Source: Nostoc sp. S13 (GTDB taxonomy: Bacteria > Cyanobacteriota > Cyanobacteriia > Cyanobacteriales > Nostocaceae). Taken from it: 49,659 bases of DNA. The notes under the pieces are model-generated. The model was not told the DNA's origin and made no database searches. It saw nothing but the letters and a program-made list of their open reading frames with translations. How positions within the stretch are numbered: position 1 is the stretch's first letter; the number at the start of each line of letters is the position of its first letter. Shown piece by piece: positions 26,191 through 34,342 of the stretch. A program made the position numbers and the translations under genes. The stretch covers positions 1 to 49,659 of the forward strand of contig NZ_JAQYWQ010000041.1 of the NCBI RefSeq assembly GCF_029379315.1, written 5' to 3'.

Positions 26191-27480
26191 ATGAAATGTC
26201 CCCGGTGCGAATCTACTTCATATCGTAAAAATGGTCGTCGGAATGACAAGCAGAATTACTTCTGCAAAAATTGTGGTAAACAATTCCTTGAGCCTCTATT
26301 CCCTGATTCCTTGGAAACTGACTTGCTTGCTAACGGCAACGGGCATACTAAAGTCTTTATGGCTGAAGCAACGGAAGTTCCTTTAGTAAAAAACCTGCTA
26401 GAAGAAAAAGCCACAGAGAAAAGTCTTGACTCTTGTAGTTTGACATTAGCTGAAGAACTGCTGCAAACTATATTATCGCCTGATTGGTTAGAATCTGCTG
26501 CGTTCAGTAAATTGCTCCTGAGAATTCAGCAAAAAAATGAAATTAAACATCAATTAGAAATAGGAATATCTCTTCTACTTTTGGATGCAGAAAACTTAAA
26601 ATTAGATATTAATTCAGAATTATTTTTAGCCAGTGTATGTGAGTATCCTCTCCAAGTTAAAATGGCATTTGCTAACTGGAGAAACCCCAGTATTGGCAAA
26701 CAAGATATTGAACTATATAATCGTGGTTATCAACTTATCCATGTGCCTGACGGTAAGAATAATGCTGATGCAAAAATGATCCCATTTGGTGCTTGTATTT
26801 TACGCTCTTATCCAACAGTCAAAGAAATCTTAGTCTGTTCTAGCGATGGAATTTTAATTCACCTCTGTAACGAACTCCAAAACCAGGGATTGATTGTCTA
26901 TTGGGTACGTAGACAAGGGCAAACTTTGCATATACAAAACCGAAATACTAACAAATTAACTCATTATTCCTTAGCAATGGCAGCAGAAGTTCCAACTTTT
27001 GAAAAAGTGGTTGAGCAAATTCAAGATTTAATTAAAAATGAGCAAGAATCAATCAATGCTCGATTAAGTAGTTTAGCGGCTATTGCGAGTTTATTTCAAG
27101 AAAGATGGAATATCAATATTAAACATAATCCCAAACAACCAGAAATTGAGGAAATAATCCCTGTTCTAGATAACTCATTTACACAATCTATTCAAGAGCA
27201 AGAAAAAAAATCAGATTCGGCAGAAATTCTTAATGGAAAAACATTAGATAAATTACTAGTAAAAATTATTCAAGATATACAAATAAAGTCTCCCCAAACT
27301 CAATTATCTGTATCTAAGCTAGGTTCAGAGTTACAGAAAATAACCGGAGAATCTCCTAGTTCAATTGTCAAAAAATTAAAGTTAGGTTCTAGTTTTACCA
27401 AATATTTAGAATCATCTCCGACATTTACATTAAAAGCAAGTGGCAAGGAATATGAGGTAACAGCGCTACTCGGTGAGTAA
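26191..27480 (+). CDS. zinc-ribbon / NYN nuclease-like / OST-HTH protein
   Basis: A 429-residue protein with three recognisable parts. Residues 1-32 are an IS1-InsA-type zinc ribbon with Cys3, Cys6, Cys25 and Cys28 (MKCPRCEST, FCKNCGKQF). About 120-250 is a NYN domain of the PIN-like RNase fold, with LLLLDAENL (Asp132, Asn135), VKMAFANWRN, VPDGKNNADAKM (Asp193) and LVCSSDGIL (Asp219). About 350-427 resembles an OST-HTH/LOTUS RNA-binding domain (LSVSKLGSELQKITGESPSS). An RNA-binding or RNA-cleaving function is inferred from NYN plus OST-HTH. The zinc ribbon may help bind nucleic acid. It is a single gene with no obvious partner. Confidence 0.82.
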   Translation: MKCPRCESTSYRKNGRRNDKQNYFCKNCGKQFLEPLFPDSLETDLLANGNGHTKVFMAEATEVPLVKNLLEEKATEKSLDSCSLTLAEELLQTILSPDWLESAAFSKLLLRIQQKNEIKHQLEIGISLLLLDAENLKLDINSELFLASVCEYPLQVKMAFANWRNPSIGKQDIELYNRGYQLIHVPDGKNNADAKMIPFGACILRSYPTVKEILVCSSDGILIHLCNELQNQGLIVYWVRRQGQTLHIQNRNTNKLTHYSLAMAAEVPTFEKVVEQIQDLIKNEQESINARLSSLAAIASLFQERWNINIKHNPKQPEIEEIIPVLDNSFTQSIQEQEKKSDSAEILNGKTLDKLLVKIIQDIQIKSPQTQLSVSKLGSELQKITGESPSSIVKKLKLGSSFTKYLESSPTFTLKASGKEYEVTALLGE

Positions 27481-27561
27481 ATATTTTCTCAATGTCTACG
27501 TACAGCCTGAGCCTATAATTCAGTATTATGTAAAAAGATATAAATAAATGTAAATAATCCA

Positions 27562-28266
27562 ATGCAGGATAAAGTTGTTGTCGTTGTCGGTGCTACTGGT
27601 GGTATTGGTTCAGCTTTAACACACAAACTTGCACCTACCGGAGTACGCTTGGTACTGGCTGCGAGAGATGCGGTTCGTTTAACAATACTGGCAGCTGATT
27701 TACCAGGGCAAGTTTTGAGTATTCCCACCGATATTACTGACCCCCAACAAGTAGATACTTTGATCCAAAAGACCGTCGCTAAGTTTGGTCAAATCGATAT
27801 TTTGGTGAATGCAGCTGGTGCCGGTATACTCAAGCCTTACAACAGCCTGGAACCCGCTGATTTAGACAAGATGCTAGATGTCAACTTAAAAGGCAGCTTT
27901 TACACCACTCAAGCGGCTGCTGAAGAGATGCAAAAGCGCAAGTCTGGTCACATCTGTAATGTGGTAGGAATTCTGGGCAAGCATTCGATGGGGATGGCAG
28001 CAGCTTATTCTGCTTCTAAGTTTGGTGTTGTCGGTTTCAGCAAGTGCATGGCAGAGGAACTCAAGCGTTTTGGTATCAAGTTCACGCTATTCTACTTTGG
28101 TGGGGTAGATTCTCCTTTCTGGGATAATGTCAACCTAAAAGTAGACCGGAAAAAAATGCTCAGTCCTGAAACTGCCGCCAATGCGATTTTCTTTGCCCTT
28201 TCTGCCGAACCGCAAGCTGTGCCAATGGAAATTAATATTCAACCTGATAGTCATTTGTTCTTTTAA
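27562..28266 (+). CDS. short-chain dehydrogenase/reductase
   Basis: A 234-residue SDR oxidoreductase. The N-terminal Rossmann motif is VVVVGATGGIGSAL, an NAAGAG segment is near residue 90, and the catalytic Tyr and Lys are in AAYSASKFGVVG (YxxxK), with an upstream Ser expected near VVGILGK. It reduces or oxidises an unknown alcohol or carbonyl substrate using NAD(P). The length is the classical SDR size. It lies about 100 bp upstream of the 4-hydroxyphenylpyruvate dioxygenase gene in the same direction, but a shared pathway is only a possibility. Confidence 0.92.
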   Translation: MQDKVVVVVGATGGIGSALTHKLAPTGVRLVLAARDAVRLTILAADLPGQVLSIPTDITDPQQVDTLIQKTVAKFGQIDILVNAAGAGILKPYNSLEPADLDKMLDVNLKGSFYTTQAAAEEMQKRKSGHICNVVGILGKHSMGMAAAYSASKFGVVGFSKCMAEELKRFGIKFTLFYFGGVDSPFWDNVNLKVDRKKMLSPETAANAIFFALSAEPQAVPMEINIQPDSHLFF

Positions 28267-28372
28267 AGTGAGAGAACGCCTAGATAATTCTTGCTTATGA
28301 AAGACCTGAAAATCTAGCAAAAAAGGCAAAATTTACAGATATATAAACTTTTATGCTGGTTTTTCAGTATCT

Positions 28373-29449
28373 ATGAAAATTGATCACGTTCATTTCTATG
28401 TAGAAGACGCCAAAGTATGGCGGGATTGGTTTGTACACCATCTTGGTTTTCAAGTAGTAGCCGATCGCATCAGTTCATTTCATACTTGTACAGAAGTGGT
28501 GGAAAGTGGTACTGTCTGCTTTTTTCTATCTTCACCACTGTTGCCCACAAGTCCAGTAGCTGAGTTTCTCCGTCAATATCCACCAGGTGTCGCAGATGTC
28601 GCTTTTGCTGTCGAAGATGTCGAAGGCGCGATCGCACTAGCTCAAATGCACGGTGCTACAATCTTACAACCGATCCAGGAACGCCAGGTGGGTACGGTAT
28701 TCCTCAAATGTGGCAAAATTGCCGCCTGGGGTGGACTGACTCATACGTTGATAGAAAGGTCATTAGTCAGTAGTCATCCGTCATTAGTTTTTGAGAAAGG
28801 ACAAATGACAAATGACAACACTTTTACCGCCATAGATCACGTAGTATTGAACGTGGCAGTTGGTGAATTAGAGTCTGCTGTCGGTTGGTATGAAAAGATC
28901 CTAGATTTTCAACCCCAGCAAGCATTTAAAATTAAAACTGATCGTTCTGGTTTACACAGCCAGGTGATGGTTTCGCGCAATGGTAGCGTCCAATTGCCCA
29001 TTAATGAACCGGCTTCCAGCAATTCCCAAATTCAAGAGTTTCTTGATGTCAACCGGGGGGCAGGAATTCAACATATTGCCTTGCGGACGACTAATCTTGT
29101 AAGTGCGATTGCTAAATTTCGTGCCAGTGGTTTATCCTTACTCTCAGTTCCCGAAAGCTACTACTCGCAACTAAAACAGCGCCCAGGACTCACCTTATCA
29201 CCCCTAGAACTGGAAGCGATCGCTCAACAGGAAATTCTGGTGGATTGGCAAGAATATCCTCTTGTAGGGGCAGAACAAATTGCGCCCCTACTACTGCAAA
29301 TTTTCACCCAGCCCATTTTTGAACAGCCAACATTTTTCTTTGAGTTTATTGAGCGCCGTTTCCAAGCTAAAGGTTTTGGTGAAGGCAACTTTCGCGCTTT
29401 ATTTGAAGCTATTGAAAGCGAACAAATCAAACGCGGTACTTTGCAATGA
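28373..29449 (+). CDS. hppD: 4-hydroxyphenylpyruvate dioxygenase
   Basis: Converts 4-hydroxyphenylpyruvate to homogentisate, the tocopherol precursor and tyrosine breakdown intermediate in cyanobacteria. Two vicinal-oxygen-chelate domains are seen. The iron ligands lie in the second one: His156 in AIDHVVLN, His234 in GIQHIALR and Glu324 in FFFEFIERRF. The length of 358 fits the cyanobacterial form. The interdomain linker (about residues 129-150) is encoded by GTCATTA-type heptamer repeats plus CAAATGA copies, an unusual in-frame repeat insertion. The first domain keeps the family start IDHVHFYVEDAKVWRDWFV. No other tocopherol genes are nearby. Confidence 0.9.
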   Translation: MKIDHVHFYVEDAKVWRDWFVHHLGFQVVADRISSFHTCTEVVESGTVCFFLSSPLLPTSPVAEFLRQYPPGVADVAFAVEDVEGAIALAQMHGATILQPIQERQVGTVFLKCGKIAAWGGLTHTLIERSLVSSHPSLVFEKGQMTNDNTFTAIDHVVLNVAVGELESAVGWYEKILDFQPQQAFKIKTDRSGLHSQVMVSRNGSVQLPINEPASSNSQIQEFLDVNRGAGIQHIALRTTNLVSAIAKFRASGLSLLSVPESYYSQLKQRPGLTLSPLELEAIAQQEILVDWQEYPLVGAEQIAPLLLQIFTQPIFEQPTFFFEFIERRFQAKGFGEGNFRALFEAIESEQIKRGTLQ

Positions 29450-29678
29450 TGCCCCAGTACAATTTACCTTTTTTGTAGTATTTATATGGACTTAATGATG
29501 ATAGCCTGGATTTGTAAGTAACTTGCAGAGTCAAAGATATTGAGATTAATTAGATATAGAAGGCGAAAACTAAACTAAAAAAGATGAAAGTCAAGTCTCG
29601 TGATAGACATAATTATATTGCTATTGTAGAAGTTACTAGTCACGCACACCCACGTAAGTATTTTATAGCTTTTCTTAG

Positions 29679-29933
29679 AAAGCTAAAAGTCAGGTAGTCT
29701 TTTACTCTAGCCAAAGCAATGTAAAGGCAAAAAGAACCAATAAAAAATTTCACAAAATTAAAGCCAAATTTTATACAGAAACGTTCTTAGACTTAATTGA
29801 CAAAGATATTGCTCATAGCCCTAGTTTTATTGAACCTCTCACTAAAGATTTGTATCATTGTGCAGAAGCTCTTACCAAAGGTATGACAGTTGATTTTAAT
29901 CAGCAGCTACCAGATGGCTTTATTTTTGTATGA
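29679..29933 (+). pseudogene. PrlF-type antitoxin remnant
   Basis: The frame has no start codon before its conserved part and lacks the N-terminal AbrB-like swapped hairpin domain. From about 29775 it reads TETFLDLIDKDIAHSP, then FIEPLTKDLYHCAEALTKGM and TVDFNQQLPDGF. This matches the C-terminal half of PrlF (SohA) antitoxins, which in E. coli read FLRFLDADIQNNP and so on to VAGMDVNIDDEIGD. It ends at TGA 29931-29933, overlapping the ATG of the YhaV-like fragment, just as intact prlF-yhaV operons overlap. The identification is by eye. Confidence 0.7.
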
Positions 29934-30010
29934 ATGTTAATGGCTGGACATTAAAAGCTCACCCCGCTTTCAGTGAATATTTTAAAAAACTGATTGTGAC
30001 TGTTGAGTAG
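29930..30010 (+). pseudogene. YhaV-type toxin remnant (first 26 residues)
   Basis: Starts at an ATG overlapping the PrlF-like stop codon (ATGA). It reads MNVNGWTLKAHPAFSEYF and then KKLIVTVE, before TAG at 30008-30010. This is the N-terminus of YhaV RNase toxins (E. coli: VNGWALYAHPCFQETYDALV). The remaining about 125 residues with the catalytic region are absent downstream, where a HAD gene begins at 30077. It is a dead toxin. Confidence 0.75.
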
Positions 30011-30076
30011 CTTGTTACTCTCGAAAAATAGCCATATATCTGAGATAATTTTAATAAGAATTAACATTTTCCGCCG

Positions 30077-30766
30077 ATGCTAAGACTGATTACTGACTTC
30101 GACGGCCCAATTATTGATGTTTCCGAACGGTACTACCGTGTTTATCAATTCTGTTTGGAGAAAACCCATCGCCCAAACCAAGTAGTGAAAGAACTTCCGA
30201 AAGCGGAATTTTGGCAGTTAAAGCGATCGCGCATTCCCGAAAAACAAATTGCCTTAAATTCTGGGTTAGACGAAGCCCAAGCCCAAGAATTTGCCCAGTT
30301 GCGGCGGCAAACTGTGCATACAGAACCTTACTTTCACTATGACACTCTCGCGCCTGGTGCTGTGGATGCATTGTTAAAAATTCAACAAGCTGGAATTGAT
30401 TTGGCTGTTATGACCATGCGCCGATTTCGAGAACTAGATTATGCCTTTAAAAAACACGATTTAGGCAGATTTTTCCCGGAAAATCGTTGTTATTGCCTGA
30501 ATAACGACTACGTTAAAACTCGCGATATTGAAGATAAGCCCTTGTTAATGGCTAGGGCATTAGAAGAACTACCCCCGGCTGCTGATACCTGGATGGTGGG
30601 AGATACCGAAGCCGATATCACCGCAGCTAAAAATTATGGTATTAAGGTGATGGCTGTGGAATCTGGCATCCGCGATCGCACCCAATTGGAACTTTACCAC
30701 CCCGACTTAATCGTTAAGGATTTCAGCGCTGCTGTAGATTTAGTTATGACATACTCCCATCACTGA
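30077..30766 (+). CDS. HAD superfamily hydrolase
   Basis: A 229-residue haloacid-dehalogenase-type phosphatase. Motif I is ITDFDGPIID (nucleophile and acid-base Asp), motif II the Thr in AVMTMRR, motif III the Lys near EDKPLLMARAL, and motif IV VGDTEADITAAKNYG. A helical cap lies between motifs I and II (about residues 20-100). The substrate is not predictable; phosphoglycolate- or nucleotide-type phosphatases share this layout. It is a single gene. The start ATG 30077 is 6 residues ahead of the motif I Asp, as is usual. Confidence 0.9.
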   Translation: MLRLITDFDGPIIDVSERYYRVYQFCLEKTHRPNQVVKELPKAEFWQLKRSRIPEKQIALNSGLDEAQAQEFAQLRRQTVHTEPYFHYDTLAPGAVDALLKIQQAGIDLAVMTMRRFRELDYAFKKHDLGRFFPENRCYCLNNDYVKTRDIEDKPLLMARALEELPPAADTWMVGDTEADITAAKNYGIKVMAVESGIRDRTQLELYHPDLIVKDFSAAVDLVMTYSHH

Positions 30767-31135
30767 TTGCAAACAATACAGTGGGGGGTTCTTACTTTTA
30801 ACTTTTGACTTTTGACTTTTGACTTCCCCGTTCGCGTAGCGTCTCCAAGAGTTGGGGCTGACCATTACTCATGAGCAAAGATAGAATCGTCACCGCCTGC
30901 TATCCATCTCACACTGACTTTTTAGGTACAGTGTAATGCTTTTGCAAAGTGAATCTAAAAGCTAAACACCTTGTCTAAAAAGGCTTTGTAGCTGTAACAG
31001 ATTGAATTAATCAACATTCAGGTCGCAAATTAAAATAGGAGCCACAAAAGGTATTCTGGCTCCTGACTCTCAAATTTTAAGAAGAACACATATAAACCAC
31101 GTCTTCTTTATAGAAACTTGCTTACGGGTAGCAAT
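30767..31135. other. 369-bp spacer between convergent genes
   Basis: Contains a heptamer array (ACTTTTGACTTTTGACTTTT around 30797-30822) and a GCGTAGCGTCTCC repeat fragment. No gene was seen. Confidence 0.5.
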
Positions 31136-31762
31136 TTAGCGTAGAAAGCTACTAACCAACCACAACAATATAAACGTTACTACAGTAGAGAACTGATTCG
31201 TTCCCAGACTGGTAAATGATATTTGTGGTAAAAGCCAGCTAGCAACTAGTCCACCAGCGATTAAGCCAATTATTAAACTGACCAGGGTGAACAAAACTGC
31301 TCGACCAAATTTGCTTTCCTTGCGATTGAGAAAGTAAATACTGGTACCTACCCCAACCACCAATGCTAACTGCAAAACCTGATCCCCTCCCTCTGGATAA
31401 AACAGGCTAATAGAACTCAAACCAAGAAACCAAGCTCCTGGTAAGAGAATATCCGCAGGCGTTGGCTGATCCAGCATCCGTTGCAGCCATGCAGGTGACT
31501 GCTCGCTAGGGGTTGGACTTTCTTTAGGAGGCGATTGCACTCGCAGCTCTGGAAACCGAATACGCTCAGGGACTTTAATTTTACCTTCCTGGCGCATCCG
31601 TAAGCGATCCATTAAAATCGCATCGTAAGCCGCTTCAATTACTTCTAAATGCTTGGAATCGCCACTATGTTGCTCGAATAGGCGATTACGAGCATCCTGA
31701 ATTTCATCGAAGCTAGCCTCTTCTGATACCCCAAGTTTTTCGTAGGGATTTTGATCGCTCAT
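31136..31762 (-). CDS. CPP1-like J-domain-derived membrane protein (DUF3353)
   Basis: A 208-residue protein of the CPP1-like family. In plants CPP1 is a chaperone-like protein that protects protochlorophyllide oxidoreductase and helps plastid import. The N-terminal part is J-like (NPYEKLGVSEEASFDEIQDA, then VIEAAYDAILMDRLRMRQEG) without the HPD tripeptide. A proline-rich linker and about four membrane helices from about residue 105 follow. The cyanobacterial role is not settled. It may be a membrane-bound co-chaperone in chlorophyll synthesis. Confidence 0.88.
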   Translation of the reverse strand: MSDQNPYEKLGVSEEASFDEIQDARNRLFEQHSGDSKHLEVIEAAYDAILMDRLRMRQEGKIKVPERIRFPELRVQSPPKESPTPSEQSPAWLQRMLDQPTPADILLPGAWFLGLSSISLFYPEGGDQVLQLALVVGVGTSIYFLNRKESKFGRAVLFTLVSLIIGLIAGGLVASWLLPQISFTSLGTNQFSTVVTFILLWLVSSFLR

Positions 31763-32403
31763 GGGAGTTTGTTACTTCAGCCTCAGTCAGCGGCAGTCTT
31801 TTATCGAAGAAAAAACAGCTTTAGGTTTTGTTTTGATCTCAACTAAAGTCTCGATCTATCTTATGCCCTACCAGGATAGTAGCACGGGTTAGTTTGATCG
31901 ACTTTATAATTTCAACTGTAGTCACTTTAACATATCGCCATAACTCCGTATATACCCTCATGTCGTTGCCTAGTTCTGGCTCTAATCTAGAATTTGAACG
32001 GAGAATACCTAAAACACATAGTTTTGATGAAAAAATCAACTTTACTGTTTCAGATTTGGCGACTCACTGTACCCTAACAGAGTTTTTTTAATTATACTGA
32101 ATAATCGCTTGTGGTATATATCCACATCTCGATTTAAAATTAAAACGTTTTAAGTTACCACCTAACTGGGATCAAAAAGGTGTTTTAGCCGCAACAGTTG
32201 TTGCGGCTAAAACCAGAGCGCCTATATACTGTGGCTAACAGAAGTTTAGTGTTCTCATCGCTGACAATCCTGATTACAGTATTTATCTTTAAAATGATCA
32301 GGATTCTTGTACCGTAGCTATGTAGGTTCTTAGTTAGTCCCAAAGTGGCAACTGCGTTTTTAAGCAACCCTCTTGTTAATCTTACGAATTTTTGTGCAAA
32401 GTA
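31763..32403. other. 641-bp spacer between divergent genes
   Basis: No gene was recognised. A strong hairpin (32183-32212) is listed separately. The rest is AT-rich and must hold the promoters of the CPP1-like gene and the response regulator. Confidence 0.5.
32183..32212. repeat. perfect 13-bp hairpin
   Basis: TTTTAGCCGCAAC is followed after 4 bases by its exact complement GTTGCGGCTAAAA. It lies about 190 bp upstream of the response regulator and is not followed by a T-run on the plus strand. It could be a spacer repeat, an attenuator or a protein-binding palindrome. Confidence 0.75.
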
Positions 32404-33129
32404 ATGGTCATGGCTCCTGCCAAGATTCTTGTAGTTGACGACGACCCTGCGGTTCGGAATCTAATCCAACGCTTTTTGATTAAGCAGAACTATCAGGTGG
32501 AGGCTGCCGAAGATGGAAAGACAGCCTTAGCTCTATTTGAGCAATTTAACCCTGATTTGGTAATTTTAGATGTGAATTTACCAGATGTCACTGGGTTTAA
32601 CCTCTGCCAAGAGATGCAAAGTCGTAATGGTGTTTTTGTTTTGATGTTGACTAGCCGTGCTGATGAAGCTGACAAAATTCGCGGTTTTTCTAAAGGTGCT
32701 GACGACTATCTCACCAAGCCTTTTGGGCTGGGAGAGCTAGAAGTCAGAGTCGGAGCTATTTTGAGGCGTCAGCGAGTGATAACTAGCGCCGAGCAGAAAC
32801 GCTTGGTATTTGAAAAACTTATGATTGATCCGGTGCGACGGGAGGTGGCACTTAATAACCAACCAGTACTCTTAACTGCTCTGGAATTTGACTTATTGCA
32901 TTTTTTAGCCAGTCATCCAGGTCGAGTTTGGCGGCGTGCAGAACTAATCCAAGAGGTCTGGGACTATGAATATGTCGGCGACCAGCGAGTTGTAGATGTG
33001 CATATAGGCCAAATTCGCAAGAAGATTGAAATTGATGCTAGTCAGCCAGCATTAATTCAAACTGTACGTGGCGTAGGGTATAAGTTTGAATCTCCTAGCT
33101 ATCCCCAGCAGTTAGAAGCCAAGTCCTGA
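32404..33129 (+). CDS. OmpR/PhoB-family response regulator
   Basis: Two-component transcription regulator of about 241 residues. The receiver domain begins ILVVDDDPAVRNL (acidic pocket), has the phospho-acceptor Asp in LVILDVNLPDVTG, Thr/Ser in LMLTSRADEADK and the Lys in DYLTKPF. The C-terminal winged helix has LTALEFDLLHFLASHPGRV, the recognition helix around VVDVHIGQIRKKI and the wing IQTVRGVGYKFE. It does not match what I remember of RpaA, RpaB, NblR or SphR closely enough for a name. No kinase is adjacent. Possible starts are ATG 32404 or 32410. Confidence 0.92.
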   Translation: MVMAPAKILVVDDDPAVRNLIQRFLIKQNYQVEAAEDGKTALALFEQFNPDLVILDVNLPDVTGFNLCQEMQSRNGVFVLMLTSRADEADKIRGFSKGADDYLTKPFGLGELEVRVGAILRRQRVITSAEQKRLVFEKLMIDPVRREVALNNQPVLLTALEFDLLHFLASHPGRVWRRAELIQEVWDYEYVGDQRVVDVHIGQIRKKIEIDASQPALIQTVRGVGYKFESPSYPQQLEAKS

Positions 33130-33550
33130 GTTTATAGTCTAGAGTTTTTTAACTCTTGACTGTTAACTTTTGGGGGAGTTGGTGGTGAATTTCTTTGGCT
33201 TTAGTAAAAGACAAATTTAGACAATCAAAATAGGTAGATATTCCTCAAATACAGACTAAGTAGTTATTTGAGATATCGATTTATCCCTTTAAGACAGTGG
33301 ACAGGGAAGATAGTCCACTGGAAAATATTTCTTTGCTTGTGACTGTTTTGGTAGATATGGCGGTGCTTAAGGTGGAGTTCCTAGGCACGCATAGGTCTGC
33401 TACTGTCTGAACGTGTTTGTATCCAAAAGAAAACCGCTAGATAACAACTACTAACGACCAGCGAATATATTCAAGTCTTGCTTCAATTCTAAATCTTGCA
33501 CTATTACCAATTAGTTTTAGCAACACCAGAAACTGTTGGAACCTCTTTAA

Positions 33551-33575
33551 GGATCAGAATCTACTGATCTTTTTT
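33551..33575 (+). terminator. Rho-independent terminator-like hairpin
   Basis: GATCAG and CTGATC (33552-33557 and 33564-33569) form a stem, followed by six T at 33570-33575. It lies 420 bp downstream of the response regulator stop codon. It may end either a long 3' tail or an independent small RNA. Confidence 0.65.
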
Positions 33576-33626
33576 GTTGTAATATTGCCTCCAGATGGCC
33601 GATCGCTTCGGCTCAAAATCCGATTA

Positions 33627-34018
33627 ACTGTCCGTTCGCTTATTTCGATCTGACTTTTCTTTCTTACTGACGACAGAATTACTGTTTCAGGCTTTGCCAA
33701 AATAGTGTAGGCGTAGCCCGTCGTAAACATTACAACTTACTATAGGACTGATATTTGATTTTTGAAATATACGTAGGGTGCGTTACGCCAAAGGCTAACG
33801 CACCACCTCTGATTCCAGGTGCGTTACGCTACGCGATAACACACCTTACATATACTTAGATTTTTTCACAAATCAAATCGGATTGCTATAGTTGATTTCA
33901 ACTAGTAAGTTGTAATAAAAAGGGAAATCAGAAATTGCCTACAAAAGTTAAAACCTATATCAGATATAGGTTTTATTAAATATTGATCTGATGTCAAAAG
34001 AATGAGCGAACGGACAGT
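33627..34018. mobile_element. 392-bp MITE-like element with ATTA target duplication
   Basis: Ends are the perfect 14-bp inverted repeats ACTGTCCGTTCGCT (33627-33640) and AGCGAACGGACAGT (34005-34018). ATTA flanks it directly on both sides (33623-33626 and 34019-34022), a 4-bp target-site duplication. There is no open frame. It contains a second element (33740-33891) and a hairpin ACCTATATCAGATATAGGT near its right end. Confidence 0.85.
33740..33891. mobile_element. 152-bp MITE-like element (CTATAG ends), nested
   Basis: Starts CTATAGGACTGATATTTGAT and ends CAAATCGGATTGCTATAG, imperfect inverted repeats. The core is the GTGCGTTACGC-type repeat with its complement. A relative with the same ends lies at 40915-41045. 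It sits inside the element 33627-34018, so it inserted later. Confidence 0.7.
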
Positions 34019-34025
34019 ATTAATG

Positions 34026-34045
34026 GGGCACGGCAAACCGTGCCC
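34026..34045. repeat. 8-bp hairpin GGGCACGG/CCGTGCCC
   Basis: GGGCACGG, a CAAA loop and CCGTGCCC form a perfect stem-loop next to the mobile element. This is a common type of cyanobacterial spacer repeat. It could act as a terminator-like structure for the minus-strand gene, but it has no T-run. Confidence 0.6.
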
Positions 34046-34087
34046 ATATTAGGGCATGAGTTAGAATAACGCCCTACATACCAGTAC

Positions 34088-34342
34088 CTATGGGGTGTCT
34101 AGTAGATTAGCCGTTGCGGGTGAATCGATGCTGGGCATTTCTACTGAGGAGTGGTGGAACAAAGTTTCCAGATAGACTCGGGCAGCACGGCGATCGCTAT
34201 CTCCATTTTGGAGTAAAAACAATGATAACGCCGCCGTCAACACTCTGTTTTCATCCCAATCGGGATGCTTTTCTAAGTAGTTTTTTAAAGATTCGTGGAG
34301 TGTTTCGGGAATTTCTGTAAAGATGCTAACCGTTGCTTTCAT
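34088..34342 (-). CDS. DUF2811 family protein
   Basis: An 84-residue protein matching the cyanobacterial DUF2811 family: ATVSIFTEIPETLHESLKNY, then EKHPDWDENRVLTAALSLFLLQNG and SDRRAARVYLETLF. The function is unknown. The short helical, ribbon-helix-helix-like start hints at a regulatory protein, but this is weak. A strong ribosome-binding site (AGGAGGAAAA) precedes ATG 34342. The last about 18 residues are variable. Confidence 0.9.
   Translation of the reverse strand: MKATVSIFTEIPETLHESLKNYLEKHPDWDENRVLTAALSLFLLQNGDSDRRAARVYLETLFHHSSVEMPSIDSPATANLLDTP

Larger units (their letters stand above)
29450..30076. other. 627-bp spacer with toxin-antitoxin relics
   Basis: Apart from the PrlF and YhaV remnants listed separately, it contains a 37-codon frame at 29584 (MKVKSRDRHNYIAIVEV) of unknown nature. 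I see nothing else. Confidence 0.55.
33130..34087. other. 958-bp spacer: possible small RNA and nested elements
   Basis: Holds a terminator-like hairpin at 33551-33575 that ends a possible noncoding transcript, an inserted element at 33627-34018 with another MITE inside it, and the inverted repeat at 34026-34045. No protein gene is seen. Confidence 0.6.

Noticed and set aside
32404..33129. Naming the response regulator RpaB or SphR
   Set aside because: The receiver sequence differs from what I recall of both. The nearby pst genes are 6.6 kb away and are not evidence.
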